A stretch of 64,000 nucleotides of DNA from NCBI GenBank assembly GCA_038043245.1, contig JBBTCH010000001.1, forward strand, positions 806,001 through 870,000, read 5' to 3'. Source of the stretch: JACPFV01 sp038043245 (GTDB lineage Bacteria; Pseudomonadota; Gammaproteobacteria; Nevskiales; Nevskiaceae). The notes under the pieces are model-generated. The model saw only the letters and a program-made list of their open reading frames with translations. It had not been told where the DNA came from and ran no database searches. Position numbers and translations under genes: made by a program. Of the stretch, positions 61,427 through 64,000 are shown in pieces; the stretch's first letter is position 1; the number at the start of each line of letters is the position of its first letter.

Positions 61427-62280
61427 CCGCGCAATCCTCCGCATCGCGGCACGTGCTGCGGATACGACCGCTGCGCTCGATGATCAACTGGCAGGAATTG
61501 TGGGGCTCTCGCGAACTGTTCCTGTTCTTGGTAAGCCGTGACATCAAGACGCGCCACGCGCAAACCGTATTCGGGTTCGCTTGGGTACTGGTGCGTCCAC
61601 TGTTCACCGTTATCGTCTTTGCCGTCGTTTTCGGCAAGCTTATGAAGATGCCCAGTGACGGCGTTCCCTATGTGTTGTTTTCGTTCATCGCGCTGGCGCC
61701 TTGGGGCTATTTCGCGCAGGCTGCAACCAAGTCAGCGGACAGCTTGGTCGCTGCGCGTGGCATCATTTCGAAAGTGTATTACCCGCGGGTGCTAGTACCG
61801 CTGACGCCAGTCGTCGCCCAGTTGCTGGATTTCGGGGTTTCCTTTGTCTTCGCATTGCTGCTGGCCGGCTTTTTTGGCTATTGGCCAGGGTCTGCAATCC
61901 TGATGGCACCGTATCTGGTCTTAGTCATGATGGTGACGGCTGTTGGTATCGGGCTATGGATGTCGGCCCTCGCCATTCAATACAGAGATATTGGCAGCGT
62001 CGTGCCATTGGGTGTGCAGTTGATGATGTATCTGGCGCCCGTGATCTGGCCGCTGTCACTACTCGAAGCTCGGCTCGGTAGTGCAGTCGACATCGGGCGC
62101 TTCTTGTACGGGTTCTACCCAATGGCAGGCGTGATCGAGGGTTTCCGATCCGCCGTGCTCGGTTCACGGGCCATGCCATGGGACATGCTGTTGAGTGGAT
62201 CCATTAGTGCGATCGCCATTCTGGTATCTGGTCTGTGGTTCTTCTCGCGCCGCGAACCGCGATTCGCCGACGTGGCGTAA
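61423..62280 (+). CDS. wzm: O-antigen/polysaccharide ABC exporter, permease
   Basis: 285 residues with six membrane helices. The ABC-2 permease start is LWGSRELFLFLVSRDIKTRH, then QTVFGFAWVLVRPLFTVIVF, LFSFIALAPWGYFAQAATKS, LVAARGIISKVYYPRVLVPL, and the end AVDIGRFLYGFYPMAGVIEG FRSAV in two pieces. This is the Wzm family that moves undecaprenyl-linked glycans to the periplasm. It is coupled to rfbF and followed after 10 bp by its ATPase partner. Confidence 0.92.
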   Translation: MTAQSSASRHVLRIRPLRSMINWQELWGSRELFLFLVSRDIKTRHAQTVFGFAWVLVRPLFTVIVFAVVFGKLMKMPSDGVPYVLFSFIALAPWGYFAQAATKSADSLVAARGIISKVYYPRVLVPLTPVVAQLLDFGVSFVFALLLAGFFGYWPGSAILMAPYLVLVMMVTAVGIGLWMSALAIQYRDIGSVVPLGVQLMMYLAPVIWPLSLLEARLGSAVDIGRFLYGFYPMAGVIEGFRSAVLGSRAMPWDMLLSGSISAIAILVSGLWFFSRREPRFADVA

Positions 62281-62290
62281 GCATCAGCCA

Positions 62291-63622
62291 ATGAGCCGCC
62301 CGATAATTGAAGTCCGTGGCCTATCCAAGCTTTACCGGATCGGAGAGGCCGAAATGCGCGAAGGCTCATGGCTCAAGGGTATTGCGTCGTTGTTGCAGCG
62401 TCCGATCGAGAATTTCCGCCGGTTGCGCGCCCTGTCCAACATTGATCCGGGCATAGAGGATCCGAACGTTCTGTGGGCGCTGCGTGATGTGAGTTTCGAT
62501 GTAATGGACGGCGAAGTCCTAGGGGTCATCGGCGGTAATGGCGCGGGGAAGAGTACGCTACTGAAGATTCTTTCACGCATCACCATGCCGACCCGGGGTG
62601 AAGCGGACCTGTACGGCAAAGTGTCATCCTTGCTCGAAGTGGGCACGGGCTTTCATCCAGAGCTGACCGGTCGCGAAAACGTGTTTATGAACGGCACCAT
62701 ACTTGGCATGAGCGCGCGCGAGGTCCGCGCCAAGTTTGAAGAAATCGTCGAGTTTTCCGGCGTGACTCGTTTCATCGATACGCCGGTCAAGTGGTACTCC
62801 TCAGGAATGCGCATGCGGCTGGCGTTTTCGGTGGCCGCCCACCTCGACGCACCGATCATGATCGTGGACGAAGTGCTGGCAGTGGGCGACGTGACATTTC
62901 AGAAGAAGTGCCTCGCCAAGCTCGATGACGTCGGGCATAGCGGCAGGACGGTACTTTTCGTGTCGCACAACCTTGCTGCACTTAGGCGAATCTGCACACG
63001 GGCGCTGATGTTGAAGGATGGGCGCTTGGTGATGGACGGCCCGGTTGACGTCGTAGTCAAGGAATATCTGGGTGGCGATAAGCTCGTGGCAGAGCGTGTC
63101 TGGCCGGCCGGTGGTGGGCCCGGCGGTAACGTGGTTCAGCTCACACGCGCGGTCGCGCTGCGTCAGGACGGCACGCCGGCGACGCGATTTGGTGAACACG
63201 AGCCGATCCACCTCGTTATGGAGTTCGAGTGCCGTTCTGTAAATGCGCCGGGGATATCCGGCCGCTTGGCTCTGATGACCCCCCAGGGAGACTGCATTTT
63301 CCTGTCGGTTGATCACACGACGCGTGGCGGTCAGCAAATAATGCGTGGCGGCATCTATCGAAAGACCTGCGTGATTCCAAGCTATTTCCTCAACGAAGGA
63401 ATTCACAGCGTCGTGATGGTTCTGGCGAATTACATGACCAACGAAAAGCTCGCCGAATTTGAGAATGCTGTTGTTTTTGAAGTCATGGATCGCTACGTCG
63501 GCGGCGACGTGCGCGGGGAGTATCTCAAAGGCGCTTTCCCCGGTGCCGTGCGGCCTATGCTGGATTGGCGCACGGAAACCATTGCCATGGACGACTGCCA
63601 CAGCAGGCTCGTCCAGAACTAG
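62291..63622 (+). CDS. wzt: O-antigen/polysaccharide ABC exporter, ATPase with glycan-binding C-domain
   Basis: 443 residues. ATPase domain: Walker A VIGGNGAGKSTLLKILSRIT, signature KWYSSGMRMRLAFSVAAHLD, Walker B PIMIVDEVLAVGDV, then the switch His VLFVSHNLAALRRI. The long C-terminal domain (about 270-443: VIHLVMEFECRSVNAPG-like, FLSVDHTTRGGQQIMRGGIY, RKTCVIPSYFLNEGIHSVVM) is the Wzt beta-sandwich that recognises capped O-antigen ends. The tail overlaps a convergent glycosyltransferase gene by four bases. Confidence 0.93.
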   Translation: MSRPIIEVRGLSKLYRIGEAEMREGSWLKGIASLLQRPIENFRRLRALSNIDPGIEDPNVLWALRDVSFDVMDGEVLGVIGGNGAGKSTLLKILSRITMPTRGEADLYGKVSSLLEVGTGFHPELTGRENVFMNGTILGMSAREVRAKFEEIVEFSGVTRFIDTPVKWYSSGMRMRLAFSVAAHLDAPIMIVDEVLAVGDVTFQKKCLAKLDDVGHSGRTVLFVSHNLAALRRICTRALMLKDGRLVMDGPVDVVVKEYLGGDKLVAERVWPAGGGPGGNVVQLTRAVALRQDGTPATRFGEHEPIHLVMEFECRSVNAPGISGRLALMTPQGDCIFLSVDHTTRGGQQIMRGGIYRKTCVIPSYFLNEGIHSVVMVLANYMTNEKLAEFENAVVFEVMDRYVGGDVRGEYLKGAFPGAVRPMLDWRTETIAMDDCHSRLVQN

Positions 63623-64000
63623 CGGGCGCGAGATGCGCGCAGCCTTTGCAAGGCGGCACGTAAGAAATTCCTGACCCAGTTCGACAGGCGTGATGATGGC
63701 TTTCGGGCCCTAACCTGGTGGTGCCATTGCCAGTGGAAATCGATGAAGCAGGCCACACGACATGGCAGTCGAATTACCGTGTGGGTTTCAGCTGTCGCGA
63801 TTCCTGCCCCCTGCCACACCAGCTGCTCGACCTGAAAAGCAGGGGGCGCCTTCAACGAATGCCGCGCGATATGTTGCTGGCGTGATTGCAGATGCTTGGC
63901 ATAGTAGAAACGCGAACCTGGTTCGTAGACTGCGTCGCCGGTCAAAAGCACCCATGTCAGAAACAGCAGGTCCTCACCGAACCCGGACTGGGCCCAGTTG
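63619..64000 (-). CDS. GT2-family glycosyltransferase, C-terminal part, 5' end beyond the window
   Basis: 127 codons visible, entering from the right edge. NWAQSGFGEDLLFLTWVLLT resembles the ED motif of GT2 enzymes (the catalytic-base region), followed by GDAVYEPGSRFYYAKHLQSR. The rest is a basic C-terminal tail (SNWVRNFLRAALQRLRASRA). The full catalytic domain is outside the window, so the family is inferred from this segment. Confidence 0.7.
   Translation of the reverse strand, partial: NWAQSGFGEDLLFLTWVLLTGDAVYEPGSRFYYAKHLQSRQQHIARHSLKAPPAFQVEQLVWQGAGIATAETHTVIRLPCRVACFIDFHWQWHHQVRARKPSSRLSNWVRNFLRAALQRLRASRAR

Overview
The window is GC-rich proteobacterial DNA. The CopL-type copper leader protein, CzcCBA efflux, QseBC-like two-component pair, Lgt, YheT hydrolase and an O-antigen type ABC exporter point to a Gammaproteobacterium, probably of the Xanthomonadales/Lysobacterales. 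That placement is inference from gene content only.

1-22.8 kb is a metal-resistance island. A minus-strand operon (6206 to the left edge) encodes a His-rich exported protein, the CzcC outer-membrane factor, the CzcB adaptor and the CzcA RND pump (cut by the edge). Next, bounded by two 125-bp MITE-like repeats (6271-6395, 13067-13191), come a phosphatase-like lipoprotein, an MFS transporter, a DUF347 membrane protein, a PepSY protein, a response regulator with its sensor kinase, a phosphoesterase remnant and lgt. A plus-strand copper operon follows: CopL-like protein, TolC-family lipoprotein with a Met/His tail, TAT-exported multicopper oxidase, cytochrome c with a Met-rich tail, DUF305 membrane protein and DUF411 lipoprotein. 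AraC-regulator and sterol-desaturase-family genes come next. A minus-strand set (YheT hydrolase, Cys-rich copper-storage protein, DUF305 lipoprotein and two tiny membrane proteins) closes the island.

22.8-30.4 kb is an accessory zone with lower GC. It holds a truncated RES-domain gene, a secreted trypsin-like protease with a C-terminal sorting tail, an SH3-like lipoprotein, an XRE regulator, an SRAP (YedK) remnant, and an integrative-element module (tyrosine integrase, excisionase-like protein, divergent XRE regulator). Its cargo of unknown genes includes a duplicated small gene on both sides of a two-TM protein. Four tRNA genes (Ala-GGC, Glu-TTC, His-GTG, Lys-CTT) follow at 30.6-31.0 kb.

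31.0-64 kb is a large surface-polysaccharide locus: GT2 and GT4 glycosyltransferases, a GtrB-like lipid-linked transferase, Wzy-like and GT-C-like membrane proteins, GNAT/FemAB-like acyltransferases, a polysaccharide deacetylase, a LPS-kinase-like protein, several methyltransferases (one FkbM), a GDP-mannose dehydratase family enzyme, glucose-1-phosphate cytidylyltransferase, two adjacent sulfotransferases, an acyltransferase-3/SGNH enzyme split by a one-base frameshift, and a Wzm/Wzt exporter. Together they suggest a heavily decorated, possibly sulfated, O-antigen or exopolysaccharide exported by the ABC route.
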